A DNA stretch of 64,000 bases, taken from NCBI GenBank assembly GCA_032622095.1, contig CP136062.1, positions 143,672,351-143,736,350 on the forward strand. Direction: 5' to 3'. Both the position numbers and the translations under genes were made by a program. The notes beneath the pieces are model-generated. The model did no database searches. It worked only from the letters and a program-made list of their open reading frames with translations, and was not told where the DNA came from. Source of the DNA: Siphonodentalium dalli (taxonomy: Eukaryota > Mollusca > Scaphopoda > Gadilida > Siphonodentaliidae). This document shows positions 44,470-56,512 of the stretch, piece after piece (positions within the stretch are counted from its first letter, which is position 1; every line of letters starts with the position of its first letter).

Positions 44470-45290
44470 AATAAAACCTTTGTTTTTCGGGGTATTGACC
44501 ACCATTGACACATGAGCTGGTCTGTGTGATTTACTATTGAGAATTGGCATTGTTTATTTAAAAAAAACCAAGTTATTCTTGTTCATATCTCCAGCATATG
44601 TATATACATGTATGTTCTCCATAAATGACTCCAAAAACGTTTGCAAGGTTCTTAAAGGATTACTATCCTCATGAAACAACAAAACTCTATCGGAAAGCCA
44701 CCCCTATTGTGATCACAATGATCCAAGTCCCATAAAAATCGCGTAATAAATAAGCCGAGAAATAAATAAATAATACCACCACCGCTTGTCGGCTATCTCC
44801 GTCGCAAAACCTCGCATGACGTCAAGCGAGGTAAACTAATTAAAAAGAGGGAATCGGAGTCGGAGTTAATTATGTCTACCTATATGGCGATGGAAAATCC
44901 GGAATCGACATCAGCGCGTTACTGCGGGCCATATCAATAGCATTGTGTACACATGGTGAATTGTCATCGCGCGGTGAGTTATCTTCACTTGTGATTTGTC
45001 TTAAGTGCTGTTTGGAAAGTTACGGTATTGTTCTGACAAAAAAATATAGAGGGACGATTGAGCGGGGTAGATAACACTTTCATATAAAGCTTATAAAAAC
45101 ACGAGCCGGCATGTGAACTTTATTCGGGTGCGTGTTCGCGATGTTGTTTTAATTTTCCGTATATATGCCCCGAGTGTCCCGTATTTACAATCATTCATTC
45201 ATTCTAGTGACTCTCAGTTAGGCATATGCTGTATTCATTGACAGGATTTCTGAGGGAAACCCGTTGCGCAAAATCAGAAACCGATTACAT
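44470..45290. other. Non-coding, nothing recognised
   Basis: Mixed AT-rich sequence with no element or exon that I can support. Confidence 0.4.
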
Positions 45291-45294
45291 ATAC

Positions 45295-46136
45295 CAAATA
45301 AAGAGCGTTTAATTTGACGAGTCAGTCATGGTTACGAATACATACAATTGCAGTTAAAGTGGGGAGTGTGTTGGTGAATAATTCACGATGACAACTATTC
45401 TAAGTCGAGTCCCCATTTCCTTCACCATGGCTCAATAAAGAGCGTTCCATGTTAAGAGTTTTCCTAATATGGTACGAATAAAAAGAGTTTAATAAAGCGG
45501 AAATTGCTATGACAATGATGGAAGGATATATAAAGCATGCATATCGGAAGTTCATGTACATGTATTGACCTGTATTGTTGTAATCAGTAAACAATCACTA
45601 GAACAACTGTTCTAAGTCGAGTCCCTTTACCTTGGCGCAATAAAGAGCGTTCACTATTGCGAATAAAGAGCACTTGAATATGTGATTCCATATTAAACCG
45701 GATTATTACCCCTCCTTCAAAACGTTTTATATATGATTGGATGTTTAAACGAACCACGGCGAACATTTATATATTTTATAACCCTATTGTTATGCGTAAT
45801 TGACACATAGAGGTCGATTTATGACCTGGATATTCAATAGACCGCATCGCTAGAGTGCTAGTTTTATAGGCCAATAACCATGCATAGATGCAGTGAATTT
45901 TCATCAGTGACAGTCGGCTAGATTGTTTTGGGGTGGGGGAAGCAATATTCCGAAATATATATAAACACCATATTGCCCAAATATATACATGATTCATAAC
46001 CAAGGAAAAATGAACTTATCATATCATATTGGTAATGAATGACTTGATTATAATTGATTAAATCCGACAGCAATAAACCAATTTTGTGTTGTTTTACCGC
46101 GTTACGATACATTAAAACGAAACGCTCTTTATTGAC
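45295..46136. mobile_element. Candidate element bounded by AATAAAGAGCGTT ends
   Basis: 'aaataaagagcgttt' at about 45297 faces 'aaacgctctttatt' at about 46121 in inverted orientation. Internally, 'ttctaagtcgagtccc' with a following 'caataaagagcgttc' is duplicated (45398-45450 and 45611-45652). The same word occurs at 50536-50594 and, altered, at 56100. It has no coding capacity. Ends and target duplication are not confirmed. Confidence 0.45.
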
Positions 46137-46230
46137 ACACGACTAATGGCATATGGAAATTGGAATGTTTACGAGATGATAATTGCCTAATAACTGTGCA
46201 AGTCTTCGCGTATATATGCAATCTTGATAT

Positions 46231-46352
46231 GAGGGTATCACCCCCTCCCCCTGAATCCTGAATACCAGTTAATTCGGGGGTATGTATCCCGCGTACGGCT
46301 TCAAAACACCCTGAATCCCGCGTACCGAAAGGGGGGGGGGGTGATACCCTCT
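46231..46352. repeat. Hairpin with C/G runs
   Basis: 'gagggtatcaccccctcccc' at about 46231 pairs with 'gggggggggtgataccctc' ending about 46352. The loop holds two 'cctgaatcc' words. Confidence 0.8.
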
Positions 46353-46667
46353 GATATGCATATATAATATAACTTGGACTATTCCGGTAACGAAAAAATA
46401 TATATAAACACGAGCACGCGTTTATATAGATAAATGCGCGCAAAACTTAATAATATACGGGCATGGCTTTATAGTAACAACACATCGCGATACATATAAT
46501 AATAGTAATAATAACACGATAAAGACATTTAATTACGAGAAAGGCGATGTTTTCGGCGAAGTTTTGCGTTCGCAGTGTGATAACGCGGCAATCTTCAAAG
46601 GCTGCAATCGACTACATGCAAACTTAAAATACCGCCGTCGCGTATCTATGCGTTGTCAATGAGTTAC

Positions 46668-46737
46668 CACGTGATCGATCACGTGCTATGCTTCTGTTTA
46701 CATGTGACAATCACGTGATCGGGCTGATTATCACGTG
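46668..46737. promoter_or_regulatory. Cluster of four CACGTG E-boxes, two in an 18-bp perfect palindrome
   Basis: CACGTG occurs at 46668, 46680, 46712 and 46732. The first two form the perfect palindrome cacgtgatcgatcacgtg. TCACGTGA-type sites are bound by bHLH-zip factors such as USF, MITF and TFEB in animals. Whether this is a regulatory element is inference; the nearest candidate start is at 48045. Confidence 0.4.
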
Positions 46738-46739
46738 AC

Positions 46740-48044
46740 TTCGTCTACAACAAAATCTTCGGCTAACTTCGTAATTTTTTTTAATCGTTATAAAAATAAC
46801 GATTGGCGGCCGAATATTAGATTATATGCGCCCAATGGACATTTTATATATATATTATCGCTATATTGAAAGAAAATAATATTGTTTTTTCAGGACCGTA
46901 TTCCTTTAATATGATCATACGCTAGCGTAATTATCGAACCAAAGCAAAACCACTCATATGAGGGTAGCTGTGGCTTTTAAATTTGTTTTTTTATTTATCA
47001 AAATTCTGTTCATAGATTCTCTGGTATTCCCTCCAAATACGATTCACATAAGGCTATATTTCCTGGGTTCGTCGAATGAATGGGCCCCAGTCGTAACTTC
47101 GAGTATATATTAGGCAAATCGTACTTCCGGGTAGTCTTGGTCGACAGCTAGACTATTCATGGTTATAAAAACTAGTGCCAACATCAAAGTGAAAATAGTT
47201 ATACCTTGTCGAGATGGGAACGGGAACATCTTTAATGAATTTATCCAATTTATTTCTTTTCTTGACGCTGGGTGCGGCGGAGATACTGTACCGAGAAGCG
47301 TGTCCATTTCATAGCTGTTCATTTCATTCAAAGGTGTCCCCGTGTCGATTTCAACGAAAATCGACGAACAACGTCATCGTGTAACTTTCCCCATTGACCG
47401 AGTTCGTCTGAACCTGCACGAATGTATCTTCTGCTTTGTTCATAATTATGTGTTTCCTTTCGATTCCAGAAAATAGTATATTTATGGATTATCACATGCA
47501 TGTATGTACTATATAGTCTTATGATAACAATTAATTCCTTATTAAATATATGTTATTTCGTGTCGCACAGTAGGCTACCAAGTGATGTGCATTAAATGTC
47601 CACCTTCGCACAGTAGAACGGTAAATTCGTGATGACATTTTTACTATAGTTACTATAGTGTCGTTATTTATTGTGTCTTATTTTCTCAATAAAAGGTAAA
47701 ATAACGCTACGAATGCACTTACATAGTAATTCAATATTCATAATTCTCATTTGCAATACCAGTAATCGAAAGACACAGTAACAAGATTTTCCGATTAGGT
47801 CATTAATGCTTTAAGCCCACCGATCTACTGTGCGACAAAAGCGCTCGCGAAATTCAAAACAGCTGCGTCGTATTAGATAATAATTGGTGACGTCACAAAA
47901 TCAGATATAGTCTATATACGACCCAAAGCGTCTGGCTTTGGTTCGTTATTAAAATACCCATATTAATCGAAAACGTACAGACATTGAGGCCGAATTCGTC
48001 ATCTCCTGTTTAAACCTCCGAGTTTAAACCGGATTTAAACCTAC
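46740..48044. other. Non-coding, possible 5' region of a candidate gene
   Basis: No ORF or element recognised. The 3' end (47990-48040) has three TTTAAACC words and leads into the candidate first exon. Confidence 0.35.
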
Positions 48045-48074
48045 ATGGCCGGTCCGAACAAACCGTGTCTAATG
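48045..48074 (+). CDS. Candidate first coding exon (10 codons)
   Basis: 'ctacATGGcc' starts a short frame, MAGPNKPCLM, ending at a strong donor GTGAGT (48075) in phase 0. Preceding AT-rich words could serve a promoter. I could not find convincing downstream exons in this window, so this is only a suggestion. Confidence 0.25.
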
Positions 48075-48166
48075 GTGAGTATGTGTTGGTTAAGTTGCTA
48101 GCTGATTCGATGAGATGAGAATTCATTCAAACTACCTAATAAATTTAGAGGAAAAACCTGATGTGC

Positions 48167-48340
48167 TTTTTTTTTTTTTTTTTTTATAAAAATGCTTTAT
48201 TGTATAATATTGTAACACGAGAATCTTCAGCGGCACTTGAGTGAATATTAGAACTGACAATACCATGTTATATCCATTGTATATATTACTAAAAGGGTTA
48301 CCCGCCATAGCCCGGAATAGATAGCATGTAACCAAATCTT
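48167..48340 (-). other. Retroposed 3' end with poly(A) tail
   Basis: On the minus strand AATAAA (48196-48201) is followed after about ten bases by a run of 19 A (48167-48185). This is the hallmark of a reverse-transcribed, polyadenylated transcript. The upstream source sequence is not recognised and its 5' limit is unknown. Confidence 0.5.
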
Positions 48341-48744
48341 TGAAATGTTTTCTATGTAAATAATTATATACACATACATATACACATTAACTGACTTAAT
48401 TGTTTTGTTTATTCTTTAGCAATGTCCAATACTAACATACAAAACATCCGTGGTTCCCCGGCCCCACCAGTAATCGTGCGGCACCACTGCACTACATCAT
48501 TCCATTGATAACGTGGGAATGACTAAGTATCAGTTTGGTGAAATCGGCGGAATTTTTCAAAATTAATTTCGGCGCCCTTCCGCCATGACTGCTATCCCTG
48601 ATCATTATCGGCGTCAATTGGTCAACTTTTAACTGTACAACTATGTGCACAGTATCACGGATATGCCAACATGTACGTGATGACTAAGCATAAGTTTGGT
48701 TGAAAAAGGCAAACATATTATAGTTTTCGGTGCCTATCCCCAAT

Positions 48745-48881
48745 CCCCATCCCTAACCCGGACGATGCCACTTCGGAAAATCAAAACAACACCGTTACGT
48801 TTCATATTGGCACCCCATGATATGATACGTAACGACGTAATATAAAATTCCGAAGTGGCGCCGTCCGGGTTAGGGTGGGGA
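48745..48881. repeat. Hairpin repeat with about 34-bp arms
   Basis: 'ccccatccctaacccggac' and 'gatgccacttcgg' on the left pair with 'ccgaagtggcgccgtccggg' and 'ttagggtgggg' on the right around a loop of about 65 bp. MITE-like. Confidence 0.8.
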
Positions 48882-48960
48882 TAAGAAAATCGTTTTTGGT
48901 TTCCCTTCTCCAGCACCATCGCTGAGCTGGACTGTGCCAATTTGGCGTCTTTAAACCACA

Positions 48961-51279
48961 CCGTTAGTTTCTTTAGATTTATGTATCATCAATACAAATA
49001 TAATATATTTAATCAATAGAGCATGGTTTGGGGTTGACTAATCGGATATAGCGCACAGTGCATGGGGCATCCCATTGGGCACTATACCCGCGTATATGCA
49101 ACGACAAGACATGCTCTATTTATTATCTTCCACGGCATAGTTGGAACATGTATCATGCATAATGCATAACGGCATCGCACCACGTTGTCACCTACATAAA
49201 ATACATGAATGTTCAAAGTACCTCCATGAGAAGTCAATAAAATTGAAGTACAACTCGTTTTACTGAGAATACATGATTATTCTCTTCTATCTAGCTCAAT
49301 CGACATATTTCTGGCGTCTGAGAATAGCACAGCCGTTTGTAATAAATCAACATTGTGTAGATGCTTTCATACACACGATTTTGGCTCTCAAGGTTTACAC
49401 TGATCTGGACTGTGTGAACCTAAACCTAATTAATAAGCAATTTATATGTACATGTGTGTATGGATCGGCTGACTCTGCTCTAAAAATATCAAGAAGTGTC
49501 TCTAACAAAACACACCAAGCAAATTCAAATAATTATCATATGTATAGTTCTTGGAACTGATTCAGTCTACTTCGAGAATAAAATGAGATGACATCTCAGA
49601 TAGTATACATGCCTCAGTCAAAAAGGTTATTGAACAAGCAGCATCATTAAGTTGAGTTTCTAAAAGACACATTATGCTAAGGTATATATTTTATTAGTCA
49701 GAATGGTAACATGTGGCATCGCCAAATTGTGTATCCATATATAACAATAAAACCATAGTCAGAAATGGTAACGCGCTCAAGATCATATATTATATACCCA
49801 TGATTGTAATTATATAATCTTTTTCATTTCTGTTATTTTTAATTGACACAGCTTATCACAAACCAAAAATCAACATTATTAACATAATGTAAACGCCAAT
49901 AAACGAAATTGAAATTCTCAACTACACCTTTTACCGGGATCGTCATCGGGGTCGCACTACAGCTCGGCCTCGGGGTCGCACTACAACTTTATTGTATTCC
50001 AATAATTAACATTCTATAAATAGAACCACCATGCGCTATGGCAGCGCCCAGGCGAAACAAGAATCTGTACATTAGTATACACGCGGCGCGCGTAATAACA
50101 GTCAGGGAGTACACAATTTTGTTTTGTTTGCATAGAAGTTTTAAAAGGCAGTCGTGTTTCTTAAGAAACTAATCACTGAATAAACTTTATGATGGAGTGT
50201 TGCTTATAAAAGGATTTGGCAGTAATAAACTTTGTGGGACAAACAAGATAGCACGACGAAATGCACCAAAGTGGTTTCATTTGTTGAACTTATTATTTAA
50301 GTTAATTTATTAAAGAAACGTGAGGCCTTAGTTGTCGAAAATATTCATATTTGTTCCAATCACCGTAAACAGAAAAACATTAAAATGCATACAGTTTCGT
50401 TCATATATACCATGACTATCGCGTAAACAGCATGTTATCATAAAGACATACTATATTTTACCTAAGCAACAGCCTGATTGTGTTACAGAAGACAGCACAT
50501 TATCAATGCTACTGGCTAATCACACAAAAATGGCATAAACGCTCTTTATTTGTTCCATATCAGGAATTCACCAACAAAGAACGCTCTTTATGTTTACCAT
50601 CATAATATAAACAAACACCAGAAAAGTAACTTTTTATGGTTTTGTTTACATAACAATGGTCAAACAAATGACAATAACATACTGTTTATGCGATATTTCT
50701 TATTTGTATACGGACAAAGTCTGTCTACATTTTGATGTTCTTTCTGTTTGTGGCAGGATACCCACCGCCAAGGCCAACCGTACCATTAAATCAATACTGA
50801 TAAACAAATTAATAAAACGATAATTAGCGCAAGAATTTCTTGAACACTATTTAAATAAACCGAAACGTGCATGTAGTATTAGTAATTTTTCTTTAGAATG
50901 CACGAAAAGCCGAAACTGGTGAATTCAAGGCGAATTCAACCGAATATAGCCACTTTGCAAGTTGAGGTCGCTAATGTTTAATGTTTGACAACAGTGTTCG
51001 TCGTAACGTTTTAATTTAATTTGGATATGCCTCAGTAAATTTAATTGGTGAATACACAATATAATAATGCAGACGTCACTTACTGGTACCCCATCTTCCA
51101 TTAGCGAATACACACAAACTACTTTAAGAATAACAAACAAAGGGTAATAAATAATTATATATAGCTAACATATATATACAAAGTGGTTAACGCATATCTC
51201 GTATCGAGTCTCATGAGTTACATGAATAAAAATGTAATGGCTAACAATAATATTACGGATGACATATATGCCAAAATGC
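48961..51279. other. AT-rich non-coding stretch
   Basis: A 'cggggtcgcactaca' word occurs twice at 49945-49985. The 95-codon ORF at 49273-49560 has no motif. Words of the AATAAAGAGCGTT family occur inverted at 50536-50594. No gene recognised. Confidence 0.4.
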
Positions 51280-51850
51280 GGTCAAATTCTAAGTTGAGAA
51301 AGGGCCGTAACTCATGTGAAAATAATTGGACAGAACCTATATTTGAACTTAGCCTGTAGCTTTTGCTGGTAAACACACACACCAGCTTAAGGTTCAGATA
51401 AAATAATCCAAACTAGAGTTATCGGTCGGAAACCAAAAATGTTAACGGACGCGTTCAAATTCTAAGTCGTAAAAGGACCGTAACTAATGTACAAATAATT
51501 GGACGGAACCCATATTCGAACTTGGCCTGTATCTTTAGCTGGGAAATACACATACCAACTTTTGTTCAGATCAAATAATCCAAACTGGAGCTATCTGTCG
51601 GAAACCAAAAATGTTAACGGACGGTCATATTTTAAGTCGAAAAAGGGCCGCAACTCATGTCTAAATAATTGGACGGAACCCATATTCGAACGCGGCCTGT
51701 ATTTTTAGCTGGGAAATACACAAACTAACTTTGGTTCAGATCAAATAATCCAAACTGGAGTTATCGATCTGAAACCAAAAATGTTAACGGACGGACGGCT
51801 GGACTGATTTATACATAATACGATATTTTTCAAAAGGCCGTATAAAAAGG
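51280..51850 (-). repeat. CCGTCCG-type dispersed repeat, copy 2 (inverted)
   Basis: Read on the minus strand it starts 'ccttttgaaaaatatcg' and 'ccgtccgtccgttaac' and then has repeated 'tttttggtttccgac', 'tggattatttgatctgaa', 'caagttcgaatatgggttcc' and 'gagttacggccc' units about 155 bp apart. Same family as 31831-32730, with a different internal unit. Confidence 0.8.
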
Positions 51851-51880
51851 ATTCGTGTGTAGTATATATATATTTGAGTA

Positions 51881-52200
51881 CTATTCAGTGTGATCGTACA
51901 GTGTTTCTTTTACATAAGATTTGATAGCTAAGGCAATCATTTCATTATCTTTACCACTGAGTTCGGGGTCACCAAAAAGAAATTTTTGATCGAATAAATA
52001 CTGAATTGTATTTGTAAATTTCTGAACCGGATCCATTGAGTGGTGTTGATCGGCCATTCACACGAAGTGCATGATACGTAATCTCTTCATCATGACCACA
52101 CCTACAAGGTATCGCATCAGATAGATGATTCCTCTTTTTATCAAACTGATTTATGTATTGCCTTTGTTGGCTTCACTGTGTCCCCCAATCCAACAGAGAA
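51881..52200 (-). pseudogene. LINE 3' fragment with RNase H-like and zinc-knuckle remains
   Basis: On the minus strand, about 52200-52060 reads FLCWIGGHSEANKGNT, reminiscent of the W-x-PGHSGIKGNE motif of LINE RNase H domains. After a stop it reads AIPCRCGHDEEITYHALRV, a C-x-CG-x2-EE-x3-H motif. After a frameshift a 58-codon frame (52057-51881) reads DPVQKFTNTIQYLFDQKF up to a TAG. It directly abuts the CCGTCCG-type repeat. Clearly inactive; the family assignment is inference. Confidence 0.5.
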
Positions 52201-52489
52201 ATCCACATTCCACACACCATAAACAAACAGTCAGGCCAACGCTTCACGCAAGGAGACTAGAGCCATACATGACCCGCCCATTGGACAAAGCAGCTAACGA
52301 TTCTCAAATTGATCGTCGCCCAATGAGACATTGGGGTTTGAAAGTATACGTTGTTAACTTATATATATGGCGAAAAACCTATGTTAAAGGTACTCACTCC
52401 GATCAGATCCCAGATCACCAAGTTACAACAACAACAACATTTCTTTAATATACGCTTTTGTTATCAGAATCGTTAATTACAACTGTGTT
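52201..52489. other. Junction region between two LINE fragments
   Basis: Contains 'taaaggtactcactccgatc' near 52385, which recurs at 61228 and, inverted, near 61690. An (ACA)n stretch follows. The 107-codon + ORF is not supported. Confidence 0.4.
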
Positions 52490-52753
52490 TATTGTTCAAC
52501 CTCCACAATGGGAGAGCCTCGGTATATACAATATAATACATCAAGATCAACGAGATGAGAGCAAATAGCATGAGGGGTGACTGAGGACAGTGGTGGAGAG
52601 AGTGGGGGAGAGAATGAGATATAGATATAGAGAGAAAGATATAGGGAGACAGATAGAAATATTTAGCTAGGGCATCGAGAGAGTTTAAGTAGCAAGAAGT
52701 TCCAGAACTGGACGCTATAGCAATCGTGGACCGGATGAATGTGATGTATGGCA

Positions 52754-54046
52754 TCACATGTATTGTGTTTGCTGAATCATTTCACTGGCACACATTAGAA
52801 ACATAGCCGTCGAGTGAACAATAGAGTCTGCACAGTAATATGGTAATTTTCCCACTATATCGATGTTTACGCTTCCTAATACTAGCGCCATCAGGTCCTC
52901 GGGTTGCAAGTTGTCCAGATACATATAAACACGAATCCCGTAATAATTAAGTATCCACTCCCAGTATGTGTTGCGTATGGCAATCAAAGTATGCGAACAA
53001 CAAGAAAACATGATGTGTTCTAGTTCATTGTGATATCTGGTGTTGCACAGAATACACAAGGCATTATTATCAAATGTGGTTCTGTTCAGTAATCGGCATA
53101 GATTTTTGAATTTTGGTTTGTTCCGGGGATGTGCCTGCAGGCGAGTCCACACAGTCCAGGGAACTAACGGGTTGTTATGAACTTTAAAAAATATCTTGAA
53201 GAAGGGATCTTCCTTAACAGACGACATCCAAGCATTCCGGTATGATGTTAAAACAGTATCTTTCACAATTCTCTTCCATGTAGTTTTATCAGGAAAAATG
53301 CCTTCATCCAGGTAGCTATAAAGAAATTTTAAAAGTTGATATTTTTGTAGGATGTGGTATATTTCCACAGCGAAACCATTGGATTTTCTTTTATACAGTC
53401 TATATACAAAAACGTTCCTCAAGAATAATTGCAAGGGTATTTGATGTCCAATGGGTAAATGAATGAGACATGATAAGAAGCAGAGTTTCCGTATGTCAAT
53501 TTCCCTTTCCGCCGGTAGAACTCCAAGAAGACCTAGTGAGAGTTTGGTACTAGCACGTTTTGGAAGTGATTGGATATACTTTGCACAAGTTCGAAGAGAC
53601 CTTTCCATGACTGCGATGCTGGTCACTTGGGCAGTGGGCATGATTTCGGTCCCATATAGAGCTTTTGGCATAACAACACATTTAAGAATAATGGACATAG
53701 AAACTGGTGATAGTGATAACAAGTGGGTTCGGGTAATTGTGCCGAAAAATGTTTGTCGCATTTTTGATGAGACGTTAGAAGCGAATGATCGTCTATCAGC
53801 GTATTTGTTTTGAACAATTCCGAGGTGAGTGGCTTCAGTCTGTTCTGGAATAGATTCATTGCCGACCATCCAAATTCGATTAGATTTTGCAAAACAATGC
53901 TTCGACTCATTGAAGACTACAACAGAGCTCTTAGTATTGGAGAAATTGAATCGCCAGAGAGCGCTGAAGTGAAAACATATGTCCAACAGAGTATCTAGAC
54001 CTGCTTTGGAAAGTGATATCAGAGTGATATCATCAGCCGTAGTCGA
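52754..54046 (-). pseudogene. 5'-truncated LINE reverse transcriptase, 430 open codons
   Basis: The frame is open from 54046 to the stop at 52754. It begins at the catalytic box, TADDITLISLSKAGLD, then DICFHFSALWRFNFS, the thumb-like TEATHLGIVQNKY, SPVSMSIILKCVVMPKALYG and EIDIRKLCFLSCLIHLP. Near the C-terminus is a zinc motif CILCNTRYHNELEHIMFSC. This order is typical of the RT palm-to-C-terminal part of non-LTR elements. Fingers and earlier palm motifs are absent, with a stop just upstream. The 3' tail (to about 52490) ends with 'gaacaataaacac'. No internal stops, so it is a fairly young dead copy. Confidence 0.85.
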
Positions 54047-54079
54047 CTATGGTATAAAAGTTCCCAAAACGTGTTATTT

Positions 54080-54170
54080 ATCAACATGTTGTTCAACGAA
54101 ATCTGGCCGTATTATCACTTGCGTATCACGAAATTTGGCCGTATTACCACTTGATTTTAGAGTTATCCAT
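54080..54170 (+). repeat. 36-bp tandem pair
   Basis: 'cgaaatctggccgtatta' with 'tcacttg' is repeated as 'cgaaatttggccgtatta' with 'ccacttg'. Confidence 0.8.
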
Positions 54171-54209
54171 CTTCATCCGCAATTTTATCCGAGACGATCG
54201 GTTTGACGA

Positions 54210-54420
54210 CTCTTTTCTGGGCCACAAATTATTACACATTTAAAGAAATAACGAATTTCAAAAATCGATATCTGATCACTTCAAGCTTTGATGGGCGGAT
54301 TCCTCGACTCAAATCAGATATTTGTTCACTCCCGAAGCCAATGAAATAGTCATTTGGGAGCGTTAATTCTGATTATGCATCTTTAACACATTTCGAAAGA
54401 CACAAATAACAATCATTTGG
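54210..54420. repeat. Dispersed repeat related to 61228-61700
   Basis: Shares 'aaaatcgatatctga', 'agctttgatggg', 'cctcgactc', 'aatcagatatttg' and 'gaagccaatgaaatag' in order with the right arm of the inverted repeat at 61228-61700. Confidence 0.65.
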
Positions 54421-54429
54421 ATCAGATGC

Positions 54430-55040
54430 TCCATTAATACGCCCTCGTAGGGTGTGTATTGGCAAGCATATCTGGCCCTATCGTAGGAGGTGATGGAGTA
54501 CATGTGATTAAAAACGTACTCCGTATTTGCATACCTGGATGGAATAAATGTGATTATAAACGTACTCGGTATTTGCGTACTTGAACCATGTAACGAAGAT
54601 CGACAATGTTGGCCTGATTATTATTCCGCATGCTATTTCATGCACTATTCAGACCTCTAATTCAATAGAAATTAGAACAAATAACAAAGAAAATATACAT
54701 GCCAGCCGAAAACAATTTAATTGTCGAAAAAGAGAATCTAGAAACTGACAGTTTAGTGTATTTGCCGCGAGCTGGCAGCGCATTAACATAATAACGTGTC
54801 AATCCTCAAGGCGTTCGTCGCTTTTTTTGGCAAAGGGTGTGTGGTTATTGGTGTATCAATTCAATGGCCGTTGCGTGTTTACTGATGAACCTTTCAACAA
54901 ATTGGAAAGTATGCGCCATTTGTGAACACATATCATGGTGTGTAAATATTTCATAATTATCATAACTTTAGTTTGGCACGTCCGATTTTTAAAATGCTTT
55001 CTCAAAAGTGCACACTGTGCACACATACACACACTATTAC
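54430..55040. other. Non-coding, nothing recognised
   Basis: A short imperfect repeat of 'aacgtactc.gtatttgc' lies at 54510-54585; otherwise nothing is seen. Confidence 0.4.
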
Positions 55041-55041
55041 A

Positions 55042-55432
55042 TATAATCAACTACATAGCCATTACCTATATACACATATAATCAACTACATAGCCATTAC
55101 CTATATACACAATCAACTACATAGCCATTACCTATATACACATATAATCAACTACATAGCCATTACCTATATACACATATAATCAACTACATAGCCATTA
55201 CCTATATACACATTCAACTACATAGCCATTACCTATATACACATTCAACTACATAGCCATTACCTATATACACATTCAACTACATAGCCATTACCTATAT
55301 ACACATTCAACTACATAGCCATTACCTATATACACATTCAACTACATAGCCATTACCTATATACACATTCAACTACATAGCCATTACCTATATACACATT
55401 CAACTACATAGCCATTACCTATATACACATTG
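55042..55432 (+). repeat. 31/35-bp minisatellite, about 12 units
   Basis: The unit 'caactacatagccattacct' plus an ATATACACAT-type linker is repeated. Linkers alternate between 'atataat' (35 bp) and 'at' or 'aat' (31 bp) in the first part, then become uniform 31-bp units. It has no spacers, so it is not a CRISPR array. Confidence 0.95.
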
Positions 55433-56512
55433 TTCACAATCACTATATTAAAGCTCCAATATATTTTGAATAATATGATCTTGAGGCTGTTACTATTTCT
55501 GACTCTGGGTTTCTTGTATTTATTGGGTCTCCAAATCCAACAGAGTAAAGGTCCATATAGACAGGCCCGTGACGGCAGTGAGCGGCGCTTCATCCGGTAT
55601 TACTGACTCTGAAACTGAATTAGAACGCACGTAATATCAATGATGGTGCACATAACGTGCATTGTGAGCGTATAATCCAGATTCAACTCCATTTCTATGA
55701 TATTTTTCTATCATATACAGCCAATCTTCAGACTGTGTTCACCAGATTAAAATATATTTAAAAAAAAAATTGTCCTATAAACGATCAATTCCGTTATTAG
55801 ACATATTTTAGAGTGTTTCGTTTCTTATTCCCCAAAAGAGTTAAGTTTCTCTTTTTGCAAGCTCATTCTGGCTCATTCATATTTAAACGGACATGGCTAA
55901 TTCGAACCTCCATATTTTGTCTACGTTATTTAGAGGGACGTATATGATAGGTCGATAATTACACGAAATGTTGATATACCGGCTTCGTATGCTCTGGAAA
56001 ACACTTGACACAGTCACAGCCATTTCCAGCCGTTTTAAATTTGTCGCCAGAAGTCAGACAAATGCTTTTTATTTCTACCATATCAGGAATAGACTAACAC
56101 GGAACGCTCTTTTTTGTTCCATGTCGTGCAAATGGATGTTTTTGTTTGGGACCCAAACCCGTGTTTACAGATCACATTTTTATTACTTCAATGCGTCTTT
56201 TTGTGTTACATAATGCTCGTAGAAAGGTAGTTCATACATTTATCGACCTATTTCGATACCGGGAAAAATTTCCAAAGCTTACAATATTATGTGTATTTTG
56301 GAGGGCAAACTGCCATGTGGCTTTAAGGTGTAATGTTCATCCTATTAATGGGCTCGTGGCTCCTCCGATATGATCATATTCGGGTACAAAAACTTGCAGT
56401 TGGTGGAATGGTGTCAAACTGGACACGAAATCTATTAGTAAAATTTCCAGTTTTGACCCGACACAATAGATAATAGAAAAAAAATATATAATGAATATAT
56501 ACATGTATATGC
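55433..56512. other. Non-coding 3' side of gene B
   Basis: It includes a diverged copy (56050-56150) of the AATAAAGAGCGTT-family segment at 50520-50620. No exon or certain poly(A) signal is assigned. Confidence 0.4.

Noticed and set aside
49921-50080. GC-richer patch near 50.0 kb as a promoter or exon
   Set aside because: No open frame with splice sites and only a short duplicated word.
54973-55182. Repeat-encoded ORF; also CRISPR-like appearance of 55042-55432
   Set aside because: Contiguous minisatellite units without unique spacers, in a eukaryotic context.
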